Shown: positions 28,603 through 37,715, numbered from the stretch's first letter. The stretch is DNA of 64,000 bases from Streptomyces flavidovirens DSM 40150 (GCF_000429085.1 NZ_AUBE01000004.1:1-64000), one strand, 5' to 3'. Notes: generated by a model from the sequence alone, not told the origin. Made by a program: numbers and translations.

Positions 28603-29750
28603 AGCGACAGCTCCGGTACGTCGTAACGGCGGCCCTCGGCCGACGACTTGAGGCCCAGCTCCGCGAGCTGTACGCCGCGCGCCCCGGCCAGCAGGTCCCA
28701 CGTGTACGGGTCGTCGAGCGCCACGTGGCGCAGGAACAGCTCCCACTGGGCCTTGAAGCCGTTGTCGTACGTGTCGTTGTCGGGGACCTCCTGCCACTGG
28801 TCGCGGAAGGAGTGGGTGACCGGGAGGTCAGGGTTCCAGACCGGCTTGGGGGTCGCGCTGCGGTGCTGCATGCGGCAGTTGCGCAGGCCGGCGACGGCGG
28901 AGCCGTGCGTTCCGTCGACCTGGAACTCCACGAGCTCGTCGCGGTTCACGCGTACCGTCCAGGAGGAGTTGATCTGCGCCACCGCGCCGCCCTCCAACTG
29001 GAAGATGCCGTACGCCGCGTCGTCGGCGGTGGCGGCGTACGGCTTGCCGTGCTCGTCCCAGCGCTGCGGGATGTGCGTCGTGACGTGCGACTGGACCGTT
29101 GTGACGCGGCCGAACAGCTCATGCAGTACGTACTCCCAGTGCGGGAACATGTCGACGACGATGCCGCCGCCGTCCTCCGCGCGGTAGTTCCAGGAGGGGC
29201 GCTGGGCGTCCTGCCAGTCGCCCTCGAACACCCAGTAGCCGAACTCACCCCGGACGGACAGGATCTCGCCGAAGAAGCCGCCGTCGATCAGGCGCTTCAG
29301 CTTGAGCAGACCCGGAAGGAAGATCTTGTCCTGTACGACGCCGTGCTTGATGCCGGCGTTCCGGGCGAGGCGGGCCAGGGCGAGGGCGGCGTCGAGGCCG
29401 GTGGCCGACGGCTTCTCCGTATAGATGTGCTTGCCCGCGGCGATGGCCTTTCTGATGGCCTCCTCGCGGGCGGACGTGACCTGCGCGTCGAAGTAGATGT
29501 CGATCGTCTCGTCGGCGAGGACGGCGTCCAGGTCTGTGGACCAGTGGGTGAGGTGGTGGTGCTCGGCGATCTCCTGGAGCGCGTGTTCGCGGCGGCCCAC
29601 CAGGACGGGCTCCGGCCACAGGACCGTGCCGTCGCCCAGGTCCAGGCCGCCCTGCTCGCGGATGGCCAGGATCGAGCGGACGAGGTGCTGCCGGTATCCC
29701 ATCCGGCCCGTGACGCCGTTCATGGCGATGCGCACTGTCTTGCGTGTCAC
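28599..29750 (-). CDS. Gfo/Idh/MocA family NAD(P)-dependent oxidoreductase
   Basis: A 383-residue oxidoreductase and first gene of the leftward catabolic operon. It has a Rossmann-type N-terminus ('RIAMNGVTGRMGYRQHL'), the family's Lys in 'YTEKPSATG', and a C-terminal alpha/beta domain with 'FGYWVFEG' and the catalytic-type Asp/His stretch 'GGIVVDMFPHWEYVL'. It should oxidise a sugar or cyclitol hydroxyl. The GTG at 29750 has GGAGG 8 bp upstream. The operon faces a LacI gene with an operator between them. Confidence 0.9.
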   Translation of the reverse strand: MTRKTVRIAMNGVTGRMGYRQHLVRSILAIREQGGLDLGDGTVLWPEPVLVGRREHALQEIAEHHHLTHWSTDLDAVLADETIDIYFDAQVTSAREEAIRKAIAAGKHIYTEKPSATGLDAALALARLARNAGIKHGVVQDKIFLPGLLKLKRLIDGGFFGEILSVRGEFGYWVFEGDWQDAQRPSWNYRAEDGGGIVVDMFPHWEYVLHELFGRVTTVQSHVTTHIPQRWDEHGKPYAATADDAAYGIFQLEGGAVAQINSSWTVRVNRDELVEFQVDGTHGSAVAGLRNCRMQHRSATPKPVWNPDLPVTHSFRDQWQEVPDNDTYDNGFKAQWELFLRHVALDDPYTWDLLAGARGVQLAELGLKSSAEGRRYDVPELSL

Positions 29751-29772
29751 GAAAGTTTCCTCCGTACGGCCA

Positions 29773-29788
29773 TAGCAAGCGCTTTCTA
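29773..29788. promoter_or_regulatory. LacI-family operator
   Basis: TAGCAAGCGCTTTCTA is a 16-bp inverted repeat with one mismatched pair and the central AAGCGCTT (CG step) typical of LacI-family sites. It lies midway between the divergent Gfo/Idh and lacI-type genes, so the regulator probably controls both itself and the operon. Confidence 0.75.
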
Positions 29789-29850
29789 TGCGTTATGAAG
29801 CTAGCCTGCGTACCGCGGCTCGTACAAGACCCCATCCGGAGGACGACCAG

Positions 29851-30927
29851 ATGACAGTGACCTTGGCGGACGTGGCGGCCCGCGCCCAGGTGTCACCGGC
29901 CACCGTCTCCCGTGTGCTCAACGGCAACTACCCGGTCGCCGCCGCGACCAGGGAGCGGGTGCTGCGCGCCGTCGACGACCTCGACTACGTACTGAACGGG
30001 CCGGCCAGTGCGCTTGCCGCGGCGACGTCGGATCTCGTGGGGATCCTGGTGAACGACATCGCCGACCCCTTCTTCGGGATCATGGCCGGGGCGGCTCAGT
30101 CGCAGATCGGCGGGCCGGAGGGGGCGGGCGCGGGGCGGGCGGGCGGCGAGAAGCTCGCGATCGTCTGCAACACGGGGGGATCGCCGGAGCGGGAACTGAC
30201 CTACCTGACGCTGCTGCAACGGCAGCGCGCCGCCGCCGTGATTCTGACCGGGGGCGCGATCGAGGACCCCGGCCACTCGACGGCGGTCGCGGCGAAGCTT
30301 GCGAAGCTGGCGGACGGGGGCGCGCGGGTGGTGCTGTGCGGACGGCCGCCGCTGGAGCTGCCGGGGGGCGGGGGCGGGGTGGCGGCCGCGCTGGCCTTCG
30401 ACAACCGGGGCGGGGCACGGCGGCTGACCGAGCATCTGCTGGCGCTGGGGCATCGGCGGATCGGGTACGTCGCCGGGCCGGTGGAGCGTACGACCACCCG
30501 GCACCGGCTGGAGGGACACCGGGACGCGATGGACGCGGCGGGGCTGGGCGGCGTCGTCGAACCTCTGACGGTGCACGGTTCGTACGACCGGCAGTCCGGG
30601 TACGACGCGACGCTGGAGCTGTTGCGGCGGGAGCCGGAGCTGACGGCGGTGGTCGCCGCGAACGACACGGTGGCGCTGGGCGCGTGTGCGGCGTTGCGGG
30701 AGCGGGGGCGGAGCATCCCGGACGACGTGTCGGTCGCGGGCTTCGACGACCTGCCGTTCTCGGCGGACACGATGCCGGCGCTGACGACCGTACGGCTGCC
30801 GCTGTACGAGGCGGGGGCGCGGGCGGGGCGGCTCGCTATGGGGCGGGAGGCGGCGCCGCCGGGGGGTATCGCTTCGGTGCCGGCGGAGTTGATGGTGCGG
30901 GGGTCTACGGCGGGTCCGCGGAGCTGA
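29851..30927 (+). CDS. LacI-family transcriptional regulator
   Basis: A 358-residue regulator. The HTH is at residues 3-24 ('VTLADVAARAQVSPATVSRVLNG') followed by the hinge helix ('NGPASALAAATS'). The effector domain starts 'DLVGILVNDIADPFFGIM' and ends with 'VVAANDTVALGACAALRE', 'SVAGFDDLPFS' and 'LTTVRLP'. The ATG at 29851 has GGAGG 9 bp upstream. It probably represses the divergent dehydrogenase-DUF993-isomerase operon and responds to its sugar. Two glycine-rich stretches ('GGPEGAGAGRAGG' and 'LPGGGGG') interrupt loops where relatives are shorter. Confidence 0.9.
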   Translation: MTVTLADVAARAQVSPATVSRVLNGNYPVAAATRERVLRAVDDLDYVLNGPASALAAATSDLVGILVNDIADPFFGIMAGAAQSQIGGPEGAGAGRAGGEKLAIVCNTGGSPERELTYLTLLQRQRAAAVILTGGAIEDPGHSTAVAAKLAKLADGGARVVLCGRPPLELPGGGGGVAAALAFDNRGGARRLTEHLLALGHRRIGYVAGPVERTTTRHRLEGHRDAMDAAGLGGVVEPLTVHGSYDRQSGYDATLELLRREPELTAVVAANDTVALGACAALRERGRSIPDDVSVAGFDDLPFSADTMPALTTVRLPLYEAGARAGRLAMGREAAPPGGIASVPAELMVRGSTAGPRS

Positions 30928-31020
30928 GGTGGGTGTGGTGCGGGGGGCGGCCGGTAGGGGTGGCTGGGCGCCGGTCGGTCTGGGCGGGGGTGGGGGGTGA
31001 GCCGGCGCCCCCGGTGGGGG

Positions 31021-31863
31021 TCAGTGATCAGCCGCCAGCGCCTTCGCCACGCGGGTGAAGAAGGCCGCGTGTGCTGCGCTGCTGGCCGGGAGTTCCGGGT
31101 TCCAGGGGATCACGCGGGCGTTGCCCGTGCGGGTCGGGTCGGGCGGGGCGGCGTTGGCGCGGGTGTCCGCCAGGATGATCTGCGGGGTGAGCTCCGCCGC
31201 TTCGGGCCAGGCGACGGTGGACCAGTTCGCGCCGCCCCGTGCGGGCGGTTCCACCAGGCGTACGCCCAGTGCGGCCAGGGCACGCAGGTCGGGCCAGGAG
31301 TCGGGGCGCGCGAGGTGGACCTGGTCGTCACCGGCCGGGGAGAGGGCCAGGACGCGGGGTGCGTCGTCCGTCGCGACGGTACGGAGCCGCTCGCGCGCGG
31401 CCTCCAGGGCGACCGGGGGCTCCGCACCGCCCAGCGCGGCCGCCAGCGCGGCGAAGCGGCCCCGGATCTCGTCGAGCGAACGGCCCTGCCCGACGTCCAG
31501 TACGACGACCGGGAGCTGCGCCTCCAGGTGCTTGGCGGCGTCCGGCTCGATTCCGTACACCTGACCGCCTCCGTAGCTGACGGCCACGACGAGGTCCGCT
31601 CCGCAGGAGAGCAGGCGGTCGGGGTCGAGGGAGGCGCCCGCGCCGAAGTAGGTGACCGCGCCGAGGGGGAGGTGCCCGGACTTGGCGCGGTCGGGCGCGT
31701 CGCCGTCGTGGTACGAGCCGAAGATGCCCAGAGGAAGCAATCCGTGGTCCCAGAGGGTGGCTCCGGCCTGGATGTAGGCGACGATCCTGGTGGGCCACGT
31801 GGGGGCCGACGACAACTGCCCGCGGTCGTCGGTGAACTGCCATATGGCTTCTGCTGCTGTCAT
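31021..31863 (-). CDS. Substrate-binding-protein-like (siderophore/B12 fold) without signal peptide
   Basis: A 280-residue protein resembling the class III (FhuD/BtuF-type) periplasmic binding fold: 'RIVAYIQAGATLWDHG', 'DRLLSCGADLVVAVSYGG', 'PVVVLDVGQGRSLDEIRGRFAALAAALG' and 'LTPQIILADTRANA'. It begins directly with the mature-type sequence 'MTAAEAIWQFTDDRG'. No hydrophobic signal or lipobox precedes it, even allowing upstream codons, and no permease or ATPase is adjacent. It may be a cytoplasmic binding protein. It is divergent from a TIM-barrel gene. Confidence 0.7.
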   Translation of the reverse strand: MTAAEAIWQFTDDRGQLSSAPTWPTRIVAYIQAGATLWDHGLLPLGIFGSYHDGDAPDRAKSGHLPLGAVTYFGAGASLDPDRLLSCGADLVVAVSYGGGQVYGIEPDAAKHLEAQLPVVVLDVGQGRSLDEIRGRFAALAAALGGAEPPVALEAARERLRTVATDDAPRVLALSPAGDDQVHLARPDSWPDLRALAALGVRLVEPPARGGANWSTVAWPEAAELTPQIILADTRANAAPPDPTRTGNARVIPWNPELPASSAAHAAFFTRVAKALAADH

Positions 31864-32003
31864 GGGCGAGTCCTGCCCCGCGGGGAGCTTCCGTACGCGA
31901 GCGTCCGATCCGCCTGCTGGTCCGTACGGTGATCGGTTCGCTTGGGAGGCGGGGTATCGGGAAGTCGTGCTGGGGACGCTTGCTTCAGGAAGGAGCATTG
32001 ACT

Positions 32004-32786
32004 GTGAAGTACGCCTTTTCCACCCTCGGGGTGCCGGGCATGGCGATGAGCGATGTCGTACGGCTCGCGAACACGACGGGTTACGACGGCGTGGAACTGC
32101 GCGCGCACCCCGAGGAACCGGTGCATCCGGGCATCGGTGTGGAGGAACGGGCGGACGTGGTCGAGCGGTTCGACGACGCGGGCGTGCGGATCCTGGCAGT
32201 GGCGGGGTACGCGCGGGTGGCGGCCCCGGGCGAGGACGAGCCCGTACACGAGGAGCTTCGCGGCCTGCTGGCGCTGGCGCGGGACCTGGGCGCACCGTAC
32301 GTACGGGTCTTTCCCGGCGGCGGTGACGAGCAGAGCCAGGAGGAGGCGGACGCGACGGCGGCCCGCCGCCTGGGGCTGGCGGCGGAGACGGCGGCCGACC
32401 TGGGCGTACGCATCCTGCTGGAGACCCACGACTCGCACCGCACGGGCGCGGCGGCCGCGCGCGTCCTGGGACCGGTGGGGCACAAGAACGTGGGCGCGCT
32501 GTGGGACGTGATGCACACCTGGCTGGGCGGCGAGACCCCGGCGGCAGCACACGCCGTACTGGCCCCGCACCTGGGATACACCCAGGTCAAGGACATCGCG
32601 TCGGCCGACGACCCGACGCCGGTGGCGCTGGGGGCGGGAGTGCTGCCGCTGGACGAGTGCGTGGGGCTGCTCGACGACGACGCGTGGGTGTGCTGGGAGT
32701 ACGAGAAGCGCTGGTATCCGCAGGCCCCTGACCTGCCGGGCATGCTGGCGGCGGGACGGGAGTACGTGGAGCGACTGCGAGGCTGA
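32004..32786 (+). CDS. Sugar phosphate isomerase/epimerase (TIM barrel)
   Basis: A 260-residue AP_endonuc_2-family barrel: 'YAFSTLGVPGMAMSDVVRLANTTGYDGVELR' at the N-terminus, the metal-ligand Glu in 'RILLETHDSH', Asp/His in 'ALWDVMHTW', His-equivalent in 'YTQVKDIAS' and Glu in 'VCWEYEKRWYP'. The GTG at 32004 is chosen because AGGAAGGAG (31986-31994) sits 9 bp upstream. It is monocistronic and divergent from the unsecreted binding-protein-like gene, so the two may share a regulator and a substrate. Function beyond family is unknown. Confidence 0.82.
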   Translation: MKYAFSTLGVPGMAMSDVVRLANTTGYDGVELRAHPEEPVHPGIGVEERADVVERFDDAGVRILAVAGYARVAAPGEDEPVHEELRGLLALARDLGAPYVRVFPGGGDEQSQEEADATAARRLGLAAETAADLGVRILLETHDSHRTGAAAARVLGPVGHKNVGALWDVMHTWLGGETPAAAHAVLAPHLGYTQVKDIASADDPTPVALGAGVLPLDECVGLLDDDAWVCWEYEKRWYPQAPDLPGMLAAGREYVERLRG

Positions 32787-32920
32787 AGAAGGTCCCGGTG
32801 CCGCGTCGGAACCTGCGGGCAGCCGGTTCCGTCCAACCGGCGTACTGCTGGTGAGTCTCCGCAGAGCGGTGTCGGCACTCGCTGACTCCCCTCTCCAACC
32901 GCCTGCGGCCGGCAGTACAG

Positions 32921-32962
32921 CCGCCACTGGTGCGCCCCCCCCTCCGCATGCGCCAGTGGCGG
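32921..32962 (+). terminator. Hairpin after the TIM-barrel gene
   Basis: CCGCCACTGG (32921-32930) pairs with CCAGTGGCGG (32953-32962). It is the only clear structure in the 32787-33105 gap, which holds no gene. Confidence 0.6.
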
Positions 32963-33038
32963 CGTCTCCGGCCGCCTCGCCCCCTTTCCGACACGGGCTC
33001 CTTTGTGCTGCCGCACCCTTGACCTGGCAGTTAGTTTC

Positions 33039-33070
33039 CGGATATCCGTGACTCCTTGGAAGTTTCCTTC
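33039..33070 (+). promoter_or_regulatory. Palindromes upstream of the GH3 gene
   Basis: CGGATATCCG (33039-33048) is a perfect 10-bp palindrome, and GGAAGTTTCC (33058-33067) is another, overlapping GAAGTTTCCTTC. They sit 39-67 bp before the start codon and are candidate operator sites. The regulator is unknown. Confidence 0.45.
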
Positions 33071-33105
33071 AACTCCCTTGTCGAGTACGGCCGTAAGGAG
33101 CTCAC

Positions 33106-34938
33106 GTGCACGACCACCGCACCTCCAGACGCACCCTGCTCACCGCGACCGCCGCCGCAGTGGCCGCGACCGCCATCAGCACGACGCCTGCCCTGGGCGT
33201 GTCCGAAGCGTCCGTCACGGCCTCCACTCGGGACCGCCTCAAGCACCTCATCTCCCGGATGAGCCTGGAGGAGAAAGTCGGCCAGCTCTTCGTGATGCGG
33301 ACCTACGGGCACTCCGCGACCGAGCCCGACCAGGTCGACATCGACCTCAACCTGAAGGAGATGGGGGTCAGGACCGCCGCCGAACTCGTCGCGAAGTACC
33401 ACGTCGGCGGCATCATCTACTTCGCCTGGGCGCACAACACCCGTGACCCGCACCAGATCGCGGATCTGTCGAACGGGATTCAGCGCGCCGGGCTCGCGCA
33501 GGACACTCCCGTACCTCTGCTGATCTCCACCGACCAGGAGCACGGCATCGTCGCCCGCGTCGGCAGGCCCGCGACCCTCATGCCGGGTGCGATGGCGCTC
33601 GGGGCCGGCGGGTTGCGCTCCGGCGCGCGCAAGGCGGCGCGGATCGCCGGGGCCGAGCTCGCGGCCATGGGCATCGTGCAGAACTACGCGCCCGTCGCGG
33701 ACGTCAACGTCAACCCGGCCAACCCCGTCATCGGCGTACGGTCCTTCGGAGCCGATCCGCAGGCGGTCGCCGCAATGGTCGCCGCGCAGGTCAAGGGCTA
33801 CCAGAGCGCCGGAATCGCGGCCACTTCCAAGCACTTCCCCGGGCACGGAGACACCAAGGACGACAGTCACTACTCGCTCCCGACGATCCGTCATACCGCC
33901 GAGGAGTGGGAGGAGCTGGACGCCCCGCCGTTCCGGGCCGCCATCGCCGCCGGCATCGACTCGATCATGACCGCGCATATCGTCGTACCGGCACTCGACA
34001 AGAACGAGGACCCGGCGACGCTCTCCAAGCCGATCCTCACCGGTGTGCTGCGCGAGCGGCTGGGATACGACGGGGTCGTGGTGACCGACTCCCTCGCCAT
34101 GGCGGGCGTGCGCCAGAAGTACGGCGACGACCGCGTGCCCGTCCTCGCTCTCCTCGCCGGGTGCGACCAGCTCCTGAACCCGCCGGACCTGCCCGTCGCC
34201 TGGAACGCCGTCCTCAAGGCGGTCCGCGACGGCGAACTGAGCACGGAGCGGATCGAGGAATCGATCCTGCGCATCCTGCTGCTCAAGGCCAAGCTCGGGC
34301 TGTTCCGCGACCCCTACGTCTCCCACCAGGGCGTCGACCGGACCGTCGGCGTACGTGCGCACCTCGCCGCGGCCGACAGGATCGCCGAGGCGACGACCAC
34401 CCTGCTCACCAACGACGGCGGCCTGCTGCCGCTCAGCCGTCGTACGCACCGGAACGTGCTCGTGGTCGGGGCCGACCCCGCGTCCCCCACCGGGACCACC
34501 GGGCCGCCCACCACCGCCGTCGCCGGAGCCCTGCGGGAACTCGGCTTCACCGCCACCGCCCTGTCGACCGGGACCACCCCCACCCAGGCGAAGATCAAGG
34601 AAGCGGTGGCGGCGGCCAAGGGCAAGGACGTGGTGGTCGTCGGGACGTACAACGTCACGGCGAGCAGTCCGCAGCGCACGCTCGTCCGCGAGCTGGCCGC
34701 GACCGGGGTGCCCGTCGTCACCCTCGCCATCCGCAATCCGTACGACATCGCCCAGCTCGGCGGGACCGGATTCGCCGCGAGCGTCGCGGCGTATTCCTGG
34801 ACCGATGTCGAACTGCGCGCGGCCGTACGCGTCATCGCCGGCCAGACGGCGCCGGCAGGGAAACTGCCCGTTCCGGTGCAGCGTGCGGACGATCCGGCGA
34901 AGGTGCTGTATCCGGTCGGGTACGGGCTCACGTATTAG
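33106..34938 (+). CDS. Secreted glycoside hydrolase family 3 enzyme (NagZ-like)
   Basis: A 610-residue enzyme with a Tat-type signal ('SRRTLLTATAAAVAATA', residues 8-24). The catalytic barrel carries 'STDQEHGIVARV', 'KHFPGHGDT' (residues 242-250, the Asp-His motif of beta-N-acetylhexosaminidases) and nucleophile D328 in 'VVTDSLAM'. A C-terminal GH3_C domain ('TTTLLTNDGGLLPL' to 'VLYPVGYGLTY') follows, making it longer than single-domain NagZ. It probably releases N-acetylglucosamine from peptidoglycan or chitin fragments outside the cell. GTG 33106 has AAGGAG just upstream. Confidence 0.92.
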   Translation: MHDHRTSRRTLLTATAAAVAATAISTTPALGVSEASVTASTRDRLKHLISRMSLEEKVGQLFVMRTYGHSATEPDQVDIDLNLKEMGVRTAAELVAKYHVGGIIYFAWAHNTRDPHQIADLSNGIQRAGLAQDTPVPLLISTDQEHGIVARVGRPATLMPGAMALGAGGLRSGARKAARIAGAELAAMGIVQNYAPVADVNVNPANPVIGVRSFGADPQAVAAMVAAQVKGYQSAGIAATSKHFPGHGDTKDDSHYSLPTIRHTAEEWEELDAPPFRAAIAAGIDSIMTAHIVVPALDKNEDPATLSKPILTGVLRERLGYDGVVVTDSLAMAGVRQKYGDDRVPVLALLAGCDQLLNPPDLPVAWNAVLKAVRDGELSTERIEESILRILLLKAKLGLFRDPYVSHQGVDRTVGVRAHLAAADRIAEATTTLLTNDGGLLPLSRRTHRNVLVVGADPASPTGTTGPPTTAVAGALRELGFTATALSTGTTPTQAKIKEAVAAAKGKDVVVVGTYNVTASSPQRTLVRELAATGVPVVTLAIRNPYDIAQLGGTGFAASVAAYSWTDVELRAAVRVIAGQTAPAGKLPVPVQRADDPAKVLYPVGYGLTY

Positions 34939-35072
34939 CTCAGGCATGCGGCGTACGCGCCCGTACGCCCGGACCACCGGCGCACCACCTCCAAGTGGCG
35001 CAAAGCCCCCCGCGCGTCTGGCGTGCGCCCGCTCCGGCGGGTCACGCTGGGTGGACGTACCGGGGGGGTCGC

Positions 35073-35699
35073 ATGCGTCGCACGGATCGGTCCAGGGGGG
35101 TGGCGTGCGCGCTGCTGCTCGTCGCGGTGGGCGTCGCGGCGCTGACCGGCTGCCAGGGACCAGCGGGTGAGGCGGGTAGGGCTGGTGCGTCCGCCGGGAG
35201 CGTCACCCCATCGGGTTACCGCGCCACGTTCCTCGGCACCGGTGAATGCAGCTCGCGCGGGCGCGCCTTCCGTGAGGTGTCCTGCGTGAGTGAGAAGGCC
35301 GCTGCCCGCGTGCTGTCCCGACACGAGGGGCTCCAGGGCGACGGGCCCGCGTGTCCGCCCCGTACGGACTTCGTCCTGCACATCTCCGAGAGCCGGCCCG
35401 CCTTCGACGAGGACGGCGACGGGTCCGTGCCACGCGGGTTCGCGTGCATGCGCAATCTGGAGGAGCCGCATCCCGGTGATCCGGGCAAGGGCGGCGGGCC
35501 CCGGACGGTCGTCGGGGACTGCCTCTACACCGCGCGCAAGGGGCAGGTGAAGGAGACGCCGTGCGACGGATCGGGCGAGATGGCGGCGCAGTACACGGTG
35601 GTGGCCGCCGTGCGGCGGCGGGCGCAGTGCCCGCCCGCGACGCAGTTGTACGTCCGGCTTGGCGGGGACAAGGCGGTGGGCTGCGCCCGCCGGGTGTGA
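35073..35699 (+). CDS. Secreted lipoprotein, cysteine-rich, function unknown
   Basis: A 208-residue lipoprotein. A short basic n-region, hydrophobic helix and lipobox 'LTGC' put the lipidated Cys at 27. The mature domain contains eight further Cys ('GECSSRG', 'VSCVSEK', 'PACPP', 'FACMRN', 'GDCLYT', 'TPCDG', 'AQCPP', 'VGCARR'), enough for four disulfides arranged in two similar halves. An acidic 'DEDGDG' loop could bind Ca2+. No known family recognised. It follows the GH3 gene by 134 bp on the same strand. Confidence 0.8.
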   Translation: MRRTDRSRGVACALLLVAVGVAALTGCQGPAGEAGRAGASAGSVTPSGYRATFLGTGECSSRGRAFREVSCVSEKAAARVLSRHEGLQGDGPACPPRTDFVLHISESRPAFDEDGDGSVPRGFACMRNLEEPHPGDPGKGGGPRTVVGDCLYTARKGQVKETPCDGSGEMAAQYTVVAAVRRRAQCPPATQLYVRLGGDKAVGCARRV

Positions 35700-35733
35700 G
35701 GGTCCACATCGGCGGGCGCAGTCCTGCCGTGCG

Positions 35734-37185
35734 TTACGGGCGCAGGGTCTGCCGCTGCTCGACGTCGCGCTTGTCGAGCTTCGCGTCGTACTTCGCCAGC
35801 GGCCTGGCCTTCGCCGGGTCCTTCTGGACGGCGGCCGGAGCGACCCCCGCCCATTCGAGGATCTCGGCCGTCGCCTTCGCCTTCTCCTCCGGGACGAGGC
35901 CCGCGACGTTGGCGCCGTGGTTGGCACCGGGCGCGGTGTAGACGTACGCGTCGCGCGCGCCCTTGCCGAGGCGGAACGGTTCGGCGCTCCACGGGTCGTT
36001 CTGCCCGTTCACGAACAGCATCCGCGTGGCGTTGTGCCGCACCCAGCCGTCCACGTCCCGCATCACGCTCGGGTTGAACTTCATCGGGATGTCACGCGGC
36101 ACGTAGACGCGCGGCTGGAAGAAGTCCGGGCCGTACTTCATCAGGCCATCGAGGTGCGGGTACTTGACCTGCGGCGCGCCGAGCTGGGTGCCCGCCTGGT
36201 AGTAGTACGGCGTGTACGTCGCCAGGCTCTCGTCGCTGTAGGCGGCGAAGCCGGAGATGGCGTCGACGTAGTCGTAGATGACCTGGTCGGAGGAGTCGGC
36301 CGCGGGCACGTCCGCGCAGTCGCTCGCCTTGCTGTACTGCCAGAAGGCCCACACGAAGTCGAGGACCGTGGACTCGTACGCCTTGTCCAGGCTGCCGATG
36401 GTGTCGAAGGTGGCGTTGTTGGCGTCCGCCCACTCCTTCACCTTGGCGCTCAGCGGGCCGCGCCGCTCAAGTGCCTCGCGCTGTACGGCGTTGAGCGCGT
36501 CGCGGCACTCCTTGGTGCCGACGTTCCGGAAGAAGCGGTCGTACGCCGCGTCCTGTTTGTTCACCACGTCGTTGGGGGCGACGTACGCGACGACGCCGTC
36601 CATGTCGCGCGGATAGAAGCGCTCGTAGTACGTCGCGGTCATGCCGCCCTTGGAGCCGCCCGTCGAAATCCACTTCTTGGAGTAGATCTTCTTCAGCTCG
36701 GTGAAGATGCGGTGCTGGTCGCTCGCGGCCTGCTGGATGTCGAGCTTCGACCAGTCCGCGGGCGACGGCCGGGACGGAGTGAAGAAGCGGTACTCCATCG
36801 ACACCTGGTTGCCGTCGATGATCTGCGTCGGCTCACTGCGACGCGGTGTTGTCGAGACGTTGTATCCGCTGGTGAAGAAGACCGTCGGGCGGTTCGTGTC
36901 CTTGTGCAGCACGGTGATTCGCTGCTTGAAGGTGCCCTTGGACGGCTGCCGGTGGTCGACCGGCTGGGTGTAGTTCAGTACGAAATAGCGATAGCCGGTG
37001 TACGGCTTCTCCTCCACCAGGCTCATGCCCGGTATCGCGAGTATTCGCTCCTTGATGTCCTGCTGCTGCTCCTGCTGCTCTGCTTCCGGCTCCGCGGTGG
37101 TGACCGCCCCGGCCGGTGCGCTGCCGAGTCCCACGGTGCCTATGAGCACCGCGAACGACAGCAGCAAGCTGCGCGCCTTGCGCAT
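35734..37185 (-). CDS. Secreted S28-family tripeptidyl aminopeptidase
   Basis: A 483-residue secreted serine peptidase. The signal peptide ends near residue 27 (PAGAV). Nucleophile S178 lies in 'ISTGGSKGG'. The 'LFVNGQNDPWSAEPF' block holds the acid region and 'APGANHGANV' the His. It resembles the Streptomyces mycelium-associated tripeptidyl aminopeptidase (PS-10/S28). It would remove tripeptides from extracellular protein digests. The ATG at 37185 has GGGGAGGGCGA upstream. The Glu/Gln-rich stretch 'EPEAEQQEQQQDIKE' begins the mature protein. Confidence 0.92.
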   Translation of the reverse strand: MRKARSLLLSFAVLIGTVGLGSAPAGAVTTAEPEAEQQEQQQDIKERILAIPGMSLVEEKPYTGYRYFVLNYTQPVDHRQPSKGTFKQRITVLHKDTNRPTVFFTSGYNVSTTPRRSEPTQIIDGNQVSMEYRFFTPSRPSPADWSKLDIQQAASDQHRIFTELKKIYSKKWISTGGSKGGMTATYYERFYPRDMDGVVAYVAPNDVVNKQDAAYDRFFRNVGTKECRDALNAVQREALERRGPLSAKVKEWADANNATFDTIGSLDKAYESTVLDFVWAFWQYSKASDCADVPAADSSDQVIYDYVDAISGFAAYSDESLATYTPYYYQAGTQLGAPQVKYPHLDGLMKYGPDFFQPRVYVPRDIPMKFNPSVMRDVDGWVRHNATRMLFVNGQNDPWSAEPFRLGKGARDAYVYTAPGANHGANVAGLVPEEKAKATAEILEWAGVAPAAVQKDPAKARPLAKYDAKLDKRDVEQRQTLRP

Positions 37186-37250
37186 TCGCCCTCCCCTGTA
37201 GTCACAGACGACGGGGCGAACCTAGCGGGGCAACTCCCGTACCACCAGCC

Positions 37251-37628
37251 TCAGCAGAGAATCCAGCCAGTGGACGCCTTCCGCGTGCCGACCACACCGT
37301 GCGCCCGCACACAGCGGTTGAGGGCGTAGACCGTCACCGGTCCGGCGCGGTGGGTGAAGCGGCCGCTGTCCTTCGCGACGCGGCTGCCGCGTGCCTGGAT
37401 GGTGACCACCATGACCTGCCGTACGCCGGGGCGCTTGGAGACGGTGATGGCGCAGGCGTAGCGGCGGCTCTTGTAGATGCGCAGTTCGCCGGTGGTGAAG
37501 GTGACTGTCTTCACCTTGCGGCCCGAGCAGGCGGTTGCCGCCTCCGCGCTGCCGGCGCCGGGGCCCGCGAGGGTCAGGCCCGCCGCCGCGATCACGATGG
37601 CAAGTCCGTACATCAGGTGTTTTCTCAT
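37251..37628 (-). CDS. Small secreted basic protein, function unknown
   Basis: A 125-residue product with a signal peptide ending near residue 30 (GSAEAAT). The mature part is basic and beta-rich with four Cys ('ATACSGRK', 'RYACAIT', 'LNRCVRAH' and a C-terminal 'WILC'), probably two disulfides. No catalytic motif. The ATG at 37628 is preferred because it starts a canonical signal; the frame stays open upstream through 'GGASAGKA' without a strong ribosome-binding site. It lies between the S28 peptidase and the ABC exporter, all leftward. Confidence 0.7.
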   Translation of the reverse strand: MRKHLMYGLAIVIAAAGLTLAGPGAGSAEAATACSGRKVKTVTFTTGELRIYKSRRYACAITVSKRPGVRQVMVVTIQARGSRVAKDSGRFTHRAGPVTVYALNRCVRAHGVVGTRKASTGWILC

Positions 37629-37688
37629 CGCCTTGCCCGCACTTGCCCCACCCGCATCACCGAACACGCGTATCCCCTTCCCCCACTT

Positions 37689-37715
37689 GAGCGTACGTAC
37701 GTGCGTACGACGCTC
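37689..37715. promoter_or_regulatory. Strong inverted repeat upstream of the small secreted-protein gene
   Basis: GAGCGT-A-CGTACG (37689-37701) pairs with CGTACGACGCTC (37704-37715), a 12-bp stem with one bulged A and a 2-nt loop. It lies after the ABC exporter stop (37796) and 61 bp before the small-protein ATG, so it could be a terminator or an operator. Confidence 0.55.
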
